Shown here: in pieces, positions 14,227 through 22,754 of the stretch
Layout: each line of letters starts with the position of its first letter
Position numbering within the stretch: position 1 is the stretch's first letter
From: CAZKEG01 sp964601575
GTDB lineage: Bacteria > Desulfobacterota > Thermodesulfobacteria > Thermodesulfobacteriales > Thermodesulfatatoraceae
Direction: 5' to 3'
Assembly (NCBI GenBank): GCA_964601575.1
Contig: CAZROA010000098.1
Span: forward strand, 1-22,802
DNA length: 22,802 nucleotides
The notes under the pieces: model-generated
What the model saw: the letters and a program-made list of their open reading frames with translations, nothing else
Told to the model about the DNA's origin: nothing
The model's database searches: none
Translations under genes and position numbers: made by a program

Positions 14227-16113
14227 TCAACCCAACCAACGGGCCAACTTCTGAGCCAATTCCTTGCGGTTGATGGGTTTGGTGATAAACCCATCCATGC
14301 CGGCCTCGCGGCTCTTTTCCTCAAAATCGCTGATGGCATGAGCGGTCAGGGCTACAATGGGTTTTTTGATTCCCTTTTGGCGCAAGAGTTTGGCCACTTC
14401 AAGGCCATCGAGTTTGGGCATTTGGATATCAAGTAGGAAGAGATCGAATTCTTCCTCTAAGGCCCGTTTGTAGGCCTCCTCGCCGTCGGCCACACTTACC
14501 ACTTCTAGCCCTAATTTTTCCAAGGTCTTTTCAAAGAAATGCCTGGTGACCTCGTTGTCTTCGGCAAGGAGGACACGGCCTTTAATGGAAATCGACTCCG
14601 GTCTCTTGTCTTCAGGTCTTGTCTCCAGGCGTTTTAGAGGCAAAACGACGTGAAAAACCGACCCCTTCCCCAGGCCTTCGCTCTCCGCCCAAATCTCTCC
14701 ACCCATGAGCCGGGCCAATTGATTGGAGATGGCCAACCCCAAACCCGTTCCCCGATAGGGTCGGTCGAAATGTTCCTCTGCCCGCTCAAAGGGGATAAAA
14801 ATCCGTTTCAAGTCTTCGGGAGCGATGCCGATACCGGTGTCTTTAACCTTGAAATGGACCCAGATCCGGTCTCTTTCTTCCTTCTCCAAGGAAACTTCTA
14901 AGCTTACCCCGCCTTTTTCTGTAAACTTGAGGGCATTGGACAGGAAATTGATCAGGATCTGCATGATCTTCGAGCGATCGGCCTCTACTTCTACCCGAAG
15001 CCTGGGATCAAAGGAGTAAGAAAATTCAAGGCCTTTTTTCTCGAATTCGTGTCTAAAAAGGGCCACACACTCTTCAACCAGTTGTAAAAGCGGGAATCTC
15101 TCTGGTTTTAACCACTCCCGACGATTCTCCAAGCGGGCAAAATCAAGGATATCGCTGATCATGGTCTGGAGGGTCTGGACCGAGCCCTTGAGATTGGTCA
15201 GATAACGCCTTTGTTCCTCAGAAAGGGGGGTGTCTTCTAAGAGTTCGGTCATGCCCAGGGTGGCCACCATGGGCGTTCGTATTTCATGGGAAATATTGGC
15301 CAAAAAGGCGGTCTTGGCCCGACTGGCGGCCTCCGCCCTTTCGGCCTCCTCTCGCCATCTCTCAAGGGCGGCCTCTAATTCCTGACGATAGCGGTTAAGC
15401 CTTTCGACCAAGTGGTTGTATGCCTTGATCAAGGTTTGGACCTCTTTTGGGGCCACCACCTCAGGAAAGGGTCTTAATTTTTCCGGGGAGACCTCCATCC
15501 GGTGGGCCAGGGCAAGGATGGGATTGGTCACCGCCCGGAAAAAGAAGGCCAGAAGAAAGATGACCAAAAGAATAATGACTACACCACCGATAAAGAAATT
15601 GGCCCACAACTTTCGCATGAATTGTCGATAATGCGAATCATCGATGATCACTTCGAGTTTGCCGATCGTTTGGCCGTTTTCGTCTGTAATAGGGACAGCC
15701 ATGATCTTTCCTTTCAACTGCCCTACCTCTACGGTCAATATGTTTGGAGAATGTGGGGGCAGAGGGCCTTGGTGGGCCTGTTTTAAGAGGAGATCCATCT
15801 CGCGTATATCTTCAAAAATAGGGGACTCCACCCAGGTCACCCGTACACCTTTAATGAACTCATACTCAAGTAGCCCCCGGGCGATCCGCCTGACCTCTTT
15901 TTCGATGCGAAGTTTTAAATGAGGCACCAAGAGTCTGGAGGATTGGAGGAGCAAGAGATGAATGGTCTTCTCCCTCTCTAAGGTCATTTCCCTCTGTAGA
16001 AAATAGGTCCCCACTGAGGTGGCCAAGAGCAAAATCCCGGCAATGATCACCAAAATGAGGGCCAGAAGGATCTTTAAATCAAGCTTTGCCATGAAATGGG
16101 ACCAGTTTTTCAT
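14227..16113 (-). CDS. Membrane-bound hybrid histidine kinase with receiver domain
   Basis: This is a 628-residue inner-membrane sensor. Helix 1 is at about 13-38, a periplasmic segment of about 130 residues follows (39-168), ending PITDENGQTIGKLEVIIDDS, which looks like a PAS/CACHE-type strand; helix 2 is at about 171-193 and a HAMP linker at 194-245. The kinase core has the H-box FLANISHEIRTPM (His276), N-box NFLSNALKFT (389-398), G1 DTGIGI (425-430), F-box FIPFERA (439-445) and G2 GTGLGLAI (455-462). A C-terminal receiver (513-628) carries E518/D519, the phosphoacceptor Asp562 in LLDIQMPKLDG, Thr590 and Lys612. There is no Hpt or DNA-binding domain, so the phosphate must go to a partner elsewhere. 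The start overlaps the YfiR-like stop as ATGA. Context implies that the periplasmic segment listens to that protein. Confidence 0.95.
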   Translation of the reverse strand: MKNWSHFMAKLDLKILLALILVIIAGILLLATSVGTYFLQREMTLEREKTIHLLLLQSSRLLVPHLKLRIEKEVRRIARGLLEYEFIKGVRVTWVESPIFEDIREMDLLLKQAHQGPLPPHSPNILTVEVGQLKGKIMAVPITDENGQTIGKLEVIIDDSHYRQFMRKLWANFFIGGVVIILLVIFLLAFFFRAVTNPILALAHRMEVSPEKLRPFPEVVAPKEVQTLIKAYNHLVERLNRYRQELEAALERWREEAERAEAASRAKTAFLANISHEIRTPMVATLGMTELLEDTPLSEEQRRYLTNLKGSVQTLQTMISDILDFARLENRREWLKPERFPLLQLVEECVALFRHEFEKKGLEFSYSFDPRLRVEVEADRSKIMQILINFLSNALKFTEKGGVSLEVSLEKEERDRIWVHFKVKDTGIGIAPEDLKRIFIPFERAEEHFDRPYRGTGLGLAISNQLARLMGGEIWAESEGLGKGSVFHVVLPLKRLETRPEDKRPESISIKGRVLLAEDNEVTRHFFEKTLEKLGLEVVSVADGEEAYKRALEEEFDLFLLDIQMPKLDGLEVAKLLRQKGIKKPIVALTAHAISDFEEKSREAGMDGFITKPINRKELAQKLARWLG

Positions 16114-16703
16114 CGACCTGAGAGAAAGACAATGCGTTTTAGAATCGGATTCGGAAGATCAAGCCCCAGACGCCGCCAGGTCTCTTTATTAGCAATGATA
16201 CAGGCCCGGCGTCTTTCAAGATCTAAGGAAAGGGCTAGCCCCAGGGAAACCAGCTCGGTGAGATGGGAAACGGTAAGGACCTTTCTCTCCCTGGCCAGGA
16301 CCAAGATCCTCTTTATCCTGGGTACCATCCCAGCGATGTAAAGGATATCAAACCTTTGATGTAAGAGATCTTTAATAACCAAAGGACCGGTGGCCACCAC
16401 CTGGCAATCAAAGAGGGCATCCTTCTGAAATTCTTCTAACACCACTTGGTTGACCAAGTTTTGATCCTGAAAGGCCGTCCTTAACTTTGGGGCCAGGATC
16501 AAGACCCGAATGACCGGTCTTTGTCTCAGGTGTCTTTCAAGGCGCACAAACCGCTTGAGGAGTTCGATGGTCAGCCGGGCCTTTTCGGTCTCTACCGTGA
16601 CCAAGGTCCCGGCCCAAAGCAATCGTCCGCAGGCCAGGAAGGCGATCATGGCCCAAAAAAACAAGAAAAAATACCGCTTTCGAGCCCGTCTCTGAAGCGT
16701 CAA
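16110..16703 (-). CDS. YfiR-like (DUF4154) periplasmic protein
   Basis: This 197-residue protein has an N-terminal basic stretch (RRARKR), a hydrophobic segment (11-31) ending LLWAG, and one domain at about 44-195. The C-terminal half KVLTVSHLTELVSLG (141-155), then SLDLERRRACIIAN and a final LPNPILKRIV, follows the YfiR/DUF4154 pattern (VLTVSD, a hydrophobic strand, an I-x-N-x-x-x-A-R-R-x-G-L helix, then LLRLA). YfiR in Pseudomonas is a periplasmic repressor that binds the sensor domain of the diguanylate cyclase YfiN. Cys25 could be a poor lipobox (F-L-A-C), making this a lipoprotein; Cys100 and Cys168 could pair. The start is TTG at 16703, overlapping the receptor stop as TTGA; a later Met19 would destroy the signal peptide. 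It is co-translated with the receptor and the kinase. Confidence 0.75.
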   Translation of the reverse strand: MTLQRRARKRYFFLFFWAMIAFLACGRLLWAGTLVTVETEKARLTIELLKRFVRLERHLRQRPVIRVLILAPKLRTAFQDQNLVNQVVLEEFQKDALFDCQVVATGPLVIKDLLHQRFDILYIAGMVPRIKRILVLARERKVLTVSHLTELVSLGLALSLDLERRRACIIANKETWRRLGLDLPNPILKRIVFLSGR

Positions 16704-18775
16704 AACCGAAAACGCACTCCCAGCTCGAGGTAGCGTCCCTGCTCTTGATAATCATCGGGTACCCCGCCAAAGGAAGAAGGGTACCGAATATCTGCGTCGA
16801 ACAGATTGGTCACCCCAAGCCAAAGGGTGGTATTTTCGGTCAGTTCATAAAAAATTTTGAGATTTACTAGGAGATAATCGCCCAGTTTGGGACGTGTATC
16901 AGGTAAATAGCCATATCTACGGGTTAGGTTGTATCTTTCTCGCCAGCGGGGGCCGACGTAATTCCAAGAAAGACTGATCTCCCAAGGCCAACGCGGAAAA
17001 GAATAAGAAAAAATCCCTCCGGCCAAAAAATTGGCCACATAAGGACGTGGTTCATCAAACTCGTTCTCTCCCCATTGGTAACTGGTGAAGAGATAGAGGT
17101 CCCATTGTTCCCCGAGATAACGCCATGAAAATTCCCCGCCCCATACGTTCTCATCTCCACCTTGCTGATACATCCAACCACCGGCCCCACCAGGATTGCG
17201 CCTCCCCAGCACGTCTCTTAACCACATGCGGAAGAGACTCAAGCTGAAGCGATGACGGGGGTGGGGTTTAAAGATAAAAACACCCTCGATTGAATCCAGC
17301 TTTTCCGGCTTAAGATTCGGATTGCCCCTAACTATGGGGGCATGGTTATCATAAAGGGCATCAAGATCCGGCACCCGAAAACCGTGCCCGTAAATCAGCT
17401 TGGAAATAAACTTCGGAGAAAACCGGTGTATCCATACCAGACGAGGGCTTAGCTCCCCGGAAAAACCTTTGTATTTGTCAAAACGCAGACCCAAATTAAA
17501 TTCGTCTTCTTCGGTAAACTCCCATTGATCCTGAAAAAAGACGGCCCAATAACGTTCGGTGGCTTGGGGCCACGGGGACCTCTGAAGGGTCATCTCCGGG
17601 AGGGGAGGCAGGCAGGTGGACATATCCGTTGGGTCCAGACAGACCAACTGACGATTGATCTTGGCCGAGGCCGAACGAATACTATTTTGGGAAAATTCAA
17701 GGCCCACCAAGAGATGATGGGTCAAGAAATCACGTGAGAGGACCAGTCCGGTGGTGTTCTCTCTTAAGCGGATCTTCTCGGCTACATAGGTCGGATATGG
17801 AGACGGGGCAATGGGATAGAGCTTCCCGTCTGGGTCAGGGTGAAAGAAATAAAACGTTCCGTAATTGACTAAGTCTTGACGCCAGTTGGTATAAATTTCT
17901 CCGGAGATACCTTGAGGCAACTCAAAGTCAAAACTTATCCTGGCCCCAAGCCAGGTCACATGATATTCAGGAGAATTGGTCTTCCCCAGGCGATCGTTTA
18001 GGCCGTAGTAATGAGAATTGGCCACGTAAAACCGAAAGAGACGGGCCTTGATCCGCCCCCAGCGAAGACGGGCTTCCTGCCAATTGGTATCATAATGGGT
18101 ATCCACTGTACCGGGGTAGCCATCGGCATCGGCCTTTACGTAAATCTGATCCCCGTTGGTGGTCACCGCCCCGGCGCTCAATTGGAAGCTACTATTCTTT
18201 TTATCCACCCCTAACGAAGTAAAGAAACGAGCTGTATCAAAGACCCCATAGGCCCCGCCTATCTCACCGCCTTTTTGCCAATGTCTGGGGATGAGGTTGA
18301 CTACTCCACCTACGGCATAGGACCCGTAGACCGCAGAGGCCGGACCACGGGAGATCTCTACCCTTTCCAAGATATCAACCGGCAAAAAGCCAAAGAAAGA
18401 AAGGGCCCGCCGGGTGAGGAGATAATTGATGGGCTGGCCATCCCAAAGGAGGAGGATACGCCGATCAGAGTAATTACCCCGTACAATCAGATGATAACTC
18501 CCATTGCCCTCCTTAAGGACTTCAAGCCCCGGTACAAAACGTAACAGATCGGCCACCGTGACCGCCCCGCTGCGTTCGATCATTTGGCGATCAAGCACGG
18601 TGAAGGAAGAAGGAATCTGGTCAATATTAAGCCGCGAACGGGTAGCGGCTTCGGTGGCTTCGGTAAGAAATTTTTCGAGACTCTTGGTCTCTTTTGTCTC
18701 TTTGAGCGCTAAGGCCTGAAAGGGAAAGACAACCCAAAGGGCCCAAAACAAAATCCCCAGGCGGATCAAAAACAT
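16700..18775 (-). CDS. TonB-dependent outer-membrane receptor
   Basis: This 691-residue protein has a signal peptide (1-23, ending FQALA), a plug domain at about 46-164 (IPSSFTVLDRQMIERSG, DLLRFVPGLEV, VRGNYSDRRILLLWDGQPIN, VEISRGPASAVYGSYAVGGV) and a 22-strand-type barrel ending in Phe691. GNPNLKPEKLDSIE (484-497) and GVTNLFDADIRYPSS (654-668) are conserved receptor motifs. Cys379 and Cys388 sit in a probable surface loop and may form a disulfide. TonB-dependent receptors take up or sense siderophores, cobalamin or other large ligands using TonB-ExbBD energy; none of those partners is in the window and the ligand cannot be read. GGAG lies 6 nt before the ATG. It ends in a 4-nt overlap with the YfiR-like gene, suggesting a sensory rather than purely nutritional job. 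Confidence 0.95.
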   Translation of the reverse strand: MFLIRLGILFWALWVVFPFQALALKETKETKSLEKFLTEATEAATRSRLNIDQIPSSFTVLDRQMIERSGAVTVADLLRFVPGLEVLKEGNGSYHLIVRGNYSDRRILLLWDGQPINYLLTRRALSFFGFLPVDILERVEISRGPASAVYGSYAVGGVVNLIPRHWQKGGEIGGAYGVFDTARFFTSLGVDKKNSSFQLSAGAVTTNGDQIYVKADADGYPGTVDTHYDTNWQEARLRWGRIKARLFRFYVANSHYYGLNDRLGKTNSPEYHVTWLGARISFDFELPQGISGEIYTNWRQDLVNYGTFYFFHPDPDGKLYPIAPSPYPTYVAEKIRLRENTTGLVLSRDFLTHHLLVGLEFSQNSIRSASAKINRQLVCLDPTDMSTCLPPLPEMTLQRSPWPQATERYWAVFFQDQWEFTEEDEFNLGLRFDKYKGFSGELSPRLVWIHRFSPKFISKLIYGHGFRVPDLDALYDNHAPIVRGNPNLKPEKLDSIEGVFIFKPHPRHRFSLSLFRMWLRDVLGRRNPGGAGGWMYQQGGDENVWGGEFSWRYLGEQWDLYLFTSYQWGENEFDEPRPYVANFLAGGIFSYSFPRWPWEISLSWNYVGPRWRERYNLTRRYGYLPDTRPKLGDYLLVNLKIFYELTENTTLWLGVTNLFDADIRYPSSFGGVPDDYQEQGRYLELGVRFRF

Positions 18776-18795
18776 CTATGGCTCCAAGGTTAAAT

Positions 18796-18813
18796 AGCGG
18801 CCTTGTAGCCGCT
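18796..18813 (-). terminator. Hairpin between aspC and the TonB receptor gene
   Basis: AGCGGC (18796-18801) and GCCGCT (18808-18813) form a 6-bp GC-rich stem with a 6-nt loop, right after the aspC stop. On the minus strand only ATTTAA follows, with no U-run, so it is at most a partial terminator or an RNA processing or stabilising hairpin separating the housekeeping genes from the receptor operon. Confidence 0.4.
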
Positions 18814-18814
18814 T

Positions 18815-20017
18815 TCACTCAAGTTTCTGAAGGGCCTCCTTGATCCGATTTATCCCTTTGAGGATCTCTTCGTCGGCATTGGCAAAGGAGATCCTCAAGA
18901 ACCGATCTTCCCCAAAGGCAACCCCTGGTACCGTGGCCACCCTGGCTTCTTCAAGTAAATAATCGCCCATCTCAAGGGAACCCTTGATCACCTGCCCCTG
19001 GGGAGTCTTCCGGCCAAAATAGGCCGAAAAATCAACAAAGGCATAAAAGGTCCCCTGGGGCTTGGGCAAATCAAGACCAGGAATCTTCTTTAACTCCTCG
19101 TAAAGAAGGGTGGCCCGTTTCTTAAAGCTCTCCCTCATCTCGGCCACACACTCTTGCGGACCGGTCAGGGCCTCAAGGGCCGCCTTCTGGGCTATCGAAG
19201 TGGCATTAGACGTACTCTGCCCCTGAATCCTGGCCATGGCGGCGATGATCTCCTTTGGCCCTACGGCCCAACCAATACGCCAACCAGTCATGGCATAGGT
19301 CTTAGAGACGCCGTTAACCATAACCGTCTGGTCTCTGAGATCCGGGGCCACGGTAAGTATATTTTCCGGGTCCTTACCATCAAAGCGGAGACGATCATAG
19401 ATATCGTCGGTGACGATGATGAGATCCCTCTTTCGGGCCAAGGCCGCTACACCCTCAAGGAATTCCGTGGAATAAACCAATCCCGTTGGATTGGAAGGAC
19501 TATTCAAAAAGATCCCCTGGGTGCGTGGAGAAAGGGCCTCTTCCAAGGCCGATAATTCCGGTTCAAAATTATTCTCTTTGGAAGAGGGAACAATCACCGG
19601 TTTGGCCCCGGCCAGCTCAACGATCGGTGGGTAAGAGACCCAATAAGGTGCAAGGATGATGACCTCGTCTCCGGGTTCAAACAAGGCCTGGGCCAGATTA
19701 AACAAGGCCTGCTTGGCCCCGCAAGTAACCACTACCTCTTCTGGACAATAGTCAAGGTGATAGTCTTCCTTGATTCGGGCACAAATGGCCTCCCGTAGCT
19801 CAGGTATGCCGGGCACAGGGGTATATCGGGTAAATCCTTCTTCCAGGGCCTTGATCGCCGCGGCCTTAATATGGGCCGGGGTGTCAAAATCCGGCTCTCC
19901 GGCGGAGAGATTGACGATGTCTATCCCTTTGGCCCGTAAGGCCTTGGCCTTGGCGTTAATAGCCAAGGTCGCTGAAGGTTTAAGTTCCCGCACCCGACTG
20001 GCCAGCCTTTTGGTCAT
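18815..20017 (-). CDS. aspC: Class I aspartate aminotransferase (possibly also prephenate)
   Basis: This 400-residue PLP enzyme would interconvert aspartate and oxaloacetate. Fold-type I motifs are LSAGEPDFDTP (37-47), GAKQALFN (100-107), NSPSNPTG (172-179, Asn176), D204 with Y207, the PLP-binding Lys239 in VSKTYAMTGWRIGW, with Arg247, and a C-terminal RFLRISFAN with the substrate-carboxylate Arg. The GAKQALFN lysine and sequence pattern match the Thermus-type subgroup Ib, whose members can also transaminate prephenate, so arogenate synthesis is possible. A perfect AAAGGAGG lies before the ATG, inside the 3' end of truA, and the two genes overlap by 38 nt. It is the fifth gene of the ribosomal-protein operon. 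Confidence 0.93.
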   Translation of the reverse strand: MTKRLASRVRELKPSATLAINAKAKALRAKGIDIVNLSAGEPDFDTPAHIKAAAIKALEEGFTRYTPVPGIPELREAICARIKEDYHLDYCPEEVVVTCGAKQALFNLAQALFEPGDEVIILAPYWVSYPPIVELAGAKPVIVPSSKENNFEPELSALEEALSPRTQGIFLNSPSNPTGLVYSTEFLEGVAALARKRDLIIVTDDIYDRLRFDGKDPENILTVAPDLRDQTVMVNGVSKTYAMTGWRIGWAVGPKEIIAAMARIQGQSTSNATSIAQKAALEALTGPQECVAEMRESFKKRATLLYEELKKIPGLDLPKPQGTFYAFVDFSAYFGRKTPQGQVIKGSLEMGDYLLEEARVATVPGVAFGEDRFLRISFANADEEILKGINRIKEALQKLE

Positions 20018-20774
20018 GGGTATGCCTCCTTTCGTAGACTACCTCTTTTAAGAATAGCCCTTGAGGCGGAGCTGGAGGCGGAGCCAAAGAGCGATCTTTA
20101 GCCTCCATTATCTGCTCTAATTCCTTCGGGGTTAAGCGATGAAGCCCCACCTCCACTAAGGCCCCAACAATATTTCTTACCATATAGCGCAAAAAACCCC
20201 GGGCTGAAATTTCAAAACGTAACATATGGGCGATGCCCACCGCACGCTTGAGGCTGACACTATAAACCGTGCGCACCGTAGTCCTGATATCGCTTCCGGT
20301 CTTACGAAAACTGGCAAAATCCTTTTGCCCCAGAAAAAGGGGCAGACAGGCCTTCATCACCTCAAGATCGAGCTTTTGCGGCACCCACCAGGAATAGAGC
20401 CGCCAAAGGGGATGACGAATAGGGTGGTTGTAAATCTGGTAAAAATAGGTCTTGTATTTGGCATCATACTGGGCGTTAAACTTGATCGGGACCTCTTCCA
20501 CCTTAACGATGGCTATGTCCTTCGGAAGAAGGGCGTTTAGGGCCCGATGGATGTCTTTGAGGGGCATCTTGTTGGTGGTCAAGAAATTGGCCACCTGCCC
20601 CAGGGCATGGACCCCGGCATCGGTGCGCCCGGCAGCCCGTAATTTAATTCGATGCCCAAGGAGGCGGGCTAGGGTCTCTTCTAATACCCCTTGGATGGTC
20701 GGTCCACTCTTCTGACGTTGCCACCCAAGGTAATTGGTACCGTCATAGGCAATGGTCAATTTGATATTGCGCAT
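19980..20774 (-). CDS. truA: tRNA pseudouridine synthase A
   Basis: This 264-residue enzyme isomerises uridines 38-40 in the tRNA anticodon arm. The catalytic Asp52 lies in AAGRTDAGVHALGQVANF (47-64). Other family blocks are AYDGTNYLGWQRQ (9-21), RGFLRYMVRNIVGALVEVG and a late LAPPPAPPQGLFLKEVVY. The last 17 or so residues (ERRHTHDQK and on) lie beyond the usual end, and their codons encode the aspC ribosome binding site and start, which explains this hydrophilic tail. The ATG is 3 nt after the argC stop with no Shine-Dalgarno sequence, so translation probably depends on ribosomes finishing argC. Confidence 0.96.
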   Translation of the reverse strand: MRNIKLTIAYDGTNYLGWQRQKSGPTIQGVLEETLARLLGHRIKLRAAGRTDAGVHALGQVANFLTTNKMPLKDIHRALNALLPKDIAIVKVEEVPIKFNAQYDAKYKTYFYQIYNHPIRHPLWRLYSWWVPQKLDLEVMKACLPLFLGQKDFASFRKTGSDIRTTVRTVYSVSLKRAVGIAHMLRFEISARGFLRYMVRNIVGALVEVGLHRLTPKELEQIMEAKDRSLAPPPAPPQGLFLKEVVYERRHTHDQKAGQSGAGT

Positions 20775-20777
20775 GGA

Positions 20778-21815
20778 TTATGGAAAAAGCGGCGGTATTC
20801 GGAGCCCCAGATCTTCGGGCAGCCCCAACATCAAGTTCATGTTTTGAATGGCCTGCCCACTGGCTCCTTTTACCAGATTGTCTATGGCGGAGACAAGGAT
20901 TAATCGTCCGGTGCGTTGGTCAAGGACAAGGCCGAGGTCACAACGGTTGGTCCCTTTGACGTGGGCGGTGTTGGGGAAGGTCTCTTCCGGTAGGAGACGA
21001 ACAAAAGGACTATGGGCGTAAAAAGAATTTAATTCTTCCCGAATTTGGGCCTCAGAAACACCTTCTTTGGGCTCGGCATAGATGGTGGTCAAAATACCCC
21101 GATTCATGGGGACCAAATGGGTGGTGAAATTCACCCTCAGGTCCTCTCCGGCGGCCTTGGATAATTCCTGTTCAATCTCCGGGGTATGGCGGTGTCTAGC
21201 CACGTTATAGGCTCGGAAGCCCTCGTTGACCTCACAATAAATCAAGGGGAGCTTGGCCCCTCGCCCTGCCCCTGAGACCCCGCTCTTGGCGTCGATGACG
21301 ATGCCGTGAGGTTTGATAAGCTTGGCCCGGAGTAAAGGGATCAAGGGCAAGAGACTGGCCGTCGGATAACAACCGGGATTAGCGATCAACCTGGCCCGGG
21401 TGATCTCTTCGGCATAGACCTCAGGGAGGCCATAAACCGCTTCGAACAAGAGCTCAGGGGCCTGATGGGGACCATACCAGCTCTCGTAGACTCCCTGATC
21501 ATGGAGCCGGAAGTCAGCCGAGAGATCGATTACCTTAAGGCCAGCCATCAAAAACTCTTTGGCCATCTGGGCGGCTGCCCCGTGAGGAACACACAAAAAG
21601 GCAAGATCTGCTTCGGCGGCGATGGCTTTTGGCTCCGGGACGATCAGCTCCAAATGGGCGTATCTTTCAAGAAAGGGGAAGATATGGCCTATTTTTTGGC
21701 CGGCTTCTTTACGTGAGGTGACAACCGAGACCTGGACCTTAGGGTGGCCAGCAAGGAGCCGCAGGAGTTCCAAACCGGTATACCCTGTGGCCCCTATGAT
21801 GGCCACCTTGATCAT
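20778..21815 (-). CDS. argC: N-acetyl-gamma-glutamyl-phosphate reductase
   Basis: This 345-residue enzyme makes N-acetylglutamate semialdehyde from N-acetylglutamyl phosphate with NADPH, the third step of arginine synthesis. It has the nucleotide fold GATGYTGLELLRLL (8-21), the catalytic Cys149 in NPGCYPTASLLPL, SGVSGAGRGAK, HRHTPEIEQEL with the general-base His, and a C-terminal NLVKGASGQAIQNMNLMLGL. The length is typical for the type-1 enzyme. GGAGG lies 5 nt before the ATG, directly after the rpsI stop (15-nt gap). No other arg gene is present, so arginine synthesis is dispersed, and this gene rides on the ribosomal-protein transcript. Confidence 0.97.
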   Translation of the reverse strand: MIKVAIIGATGYTGLELLRLLAGHPKVQVSVVTSRKEAGQKIGHIFPFLERYAHLELIVPEPKAIAAEADLAFLCVPHGAAAQMAKEFLMAGLKVIDLSADFRLHDQGVYESWYGPHQAPELLFEAVYGLPEVYAEEITRARLIANPGCYPTASLLPLIPLLRAKLIKPHGIVIDAKSGVSGAGRGAKLPLIYCEVNEGFRAYNVARHRHTPEIEQELSKAAGEDLRVNFTTHLVPMNRGILTTIYAEPKEGVSEAQIREELNSFYAHSPFVRLLPEETFPNTAHVKGTNRCDLGLVLDQRTGRLILVSAIDNLVKGASGQAIQNMNLMLGLPEDLGLRIPPLFP

Positions 21816-21830
21816 CCAAACCTCCAGAAA

Positions 21831-22232
21831 CTAACGCTTAGAATATTGCTGACCGCGACGCGCCCCGCGAAGACCGTACTTCTTCCTCTCTTTGACCCTG
21901 GCGTCTCTGGTGAGAAATCCGGCCTTCTTGAGCGAGGGACGAAGCTCTTCGTTATATTCTACCAAGGCCTTGGCAATGCCGTGCCGAATAGCCTCGGCCT
22001 GGGAGGATTTACCCCCGCCCTCCACCGTACAGATAACATCAAACTTACCCAAGGTGCCGGTGAGGTTAAAGGGCTGTTCGACGATATGTCGGGCGACGAT
22101 ATTGTCCGAAAAATATTGGTCAAAGGGCTTCTTATTGACCACAAATTGACCACTACCCGGCATAATCCAGACCCGAGCAATGGCGGTCTTCCTCTTGCCT
22201 GTAGCATAAAATCTCGGCTTTGCTTCGGCCAT
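21831..22232 (-). CDS. rpsI: 30S ribosomal protein S9
   Basis: This 133-residue small-subunit protein has a basic C-terminal tail that reaches toward the P-site tRNA. It shows the family signature GGGKSSQAEAIRHGIAKAL and the terminal tail RDARVKERKKYGLRGARRG ending QQYSKR, matching the usual S-K-R end. Length is normal. It follows rplM with a 15-nt gap, the near-universal rplM-rpsI pair. Confidence 0.98.
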   Translation of the reverse strand: MAEAKPRFYATGKRKTAIARVWIMPGSGQFVVNKKPFDQYFSDNIVARHIVEQPFNLTGTLGKFDVICTVEGGGKSSQAEAIRHGIAKALVEYNEELRPSLKKAGFLTRDARVKERKKYGLRGARRGQQYSKR

Positions 22233-22247
22233 AGTCCTTACCCTCTC

Positions 22248-22691
22248 TTAGATTTCTAAAGGTTTGGGGTTCTGAGCCTGATGCGGATGATGAGGCCCTC
22301 GATATATCTTGAGTTTTTTGAGCATCTTACGCCCAAGACGGTTCTTGGGCAGCATCCTCTTTACCGCCAGTCTCAAGACCTCTTCTGGCTTTTTCTCCAG
22401 CATCTTCTTGGCCGGGGTAAGCTTGATTCCACCCATGTAACCGGAATGCCGCCAATAGATCTTCTGATCGAGTTTTTTCCCGGTGAGTACGATCTGCTCG
22501 GCATTGATGACCACGATAAAGTCCCCGGCATCGACATGGGGGGTGAAATCAGGGCGATGTTTGCCCCGCAAACGCTGGGCAATCAAACTGGCCAAACGCC
22601 CCAAGACTTTACCCTTGGCGTCGATTATATACCACTGACGTTTGACCTCTCCTTTTTTCAACATTGGGGTCTGTGAGGTGAAAATAGCCAT
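22248..22691 (-). CDS. rplM: 50S ribosomal protein L13
   Basis: This 147-residue large-subunit protein is an early assembly factor binding 23S rRNA. Family blocks visible are RQWYIIDAKGKVLGRLAS, FTPHVDAGDFIVVINAE, LTGKKLDQKIYWRHSGYMGG, MLPKNRLGRKMLKKLKIY and PHHPHQAQNP. I begin at the ATG at 22691 because AAAGGAG lies 7 nt upstream and the product then has normal length. The open frame extends 34 codons further upstream, but that stretch contains the promoter. First gene of the ten-gene minus-strand series. Confidence 0.97.
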   Translation of the reverse strand: MAIFTSQTPMLKKGEVKRQWYIIDAKGKVLGRLASLIAQRLRGKHRPDFTPHVDAGDFIVVINAEQIVLTGKKLDQKIYWRHSGYMGGIKLTPAKKMLEKKPEEVLRLAVKRMLPKNRLGRKMLKKLKIYRGPHHPHQAQNPKPLEI

Positions 22692-22725
22692 CCTCCCACT
22701 CCTTTTTCCACTAAATGGCCCTGTC

Positions 22726-22754
22726 TCTTTAAAAGATGGTCTGGAAGTTGTCAA
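22726..22754 (-). promoter_or_regulatory. Promoter of the rplM-rpsI-argC-truA-aspC series
   Basis: On the minus strand a perfect TTGACA (22749-22754) is followed after 17 bp by TAAAGA (22726-22731), embedded in TTTTAAAGAG. The -10 is weak, the -35 is consensus. Transcription would start about 28 nt before the rplM ATG. Confidence 0.55.
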
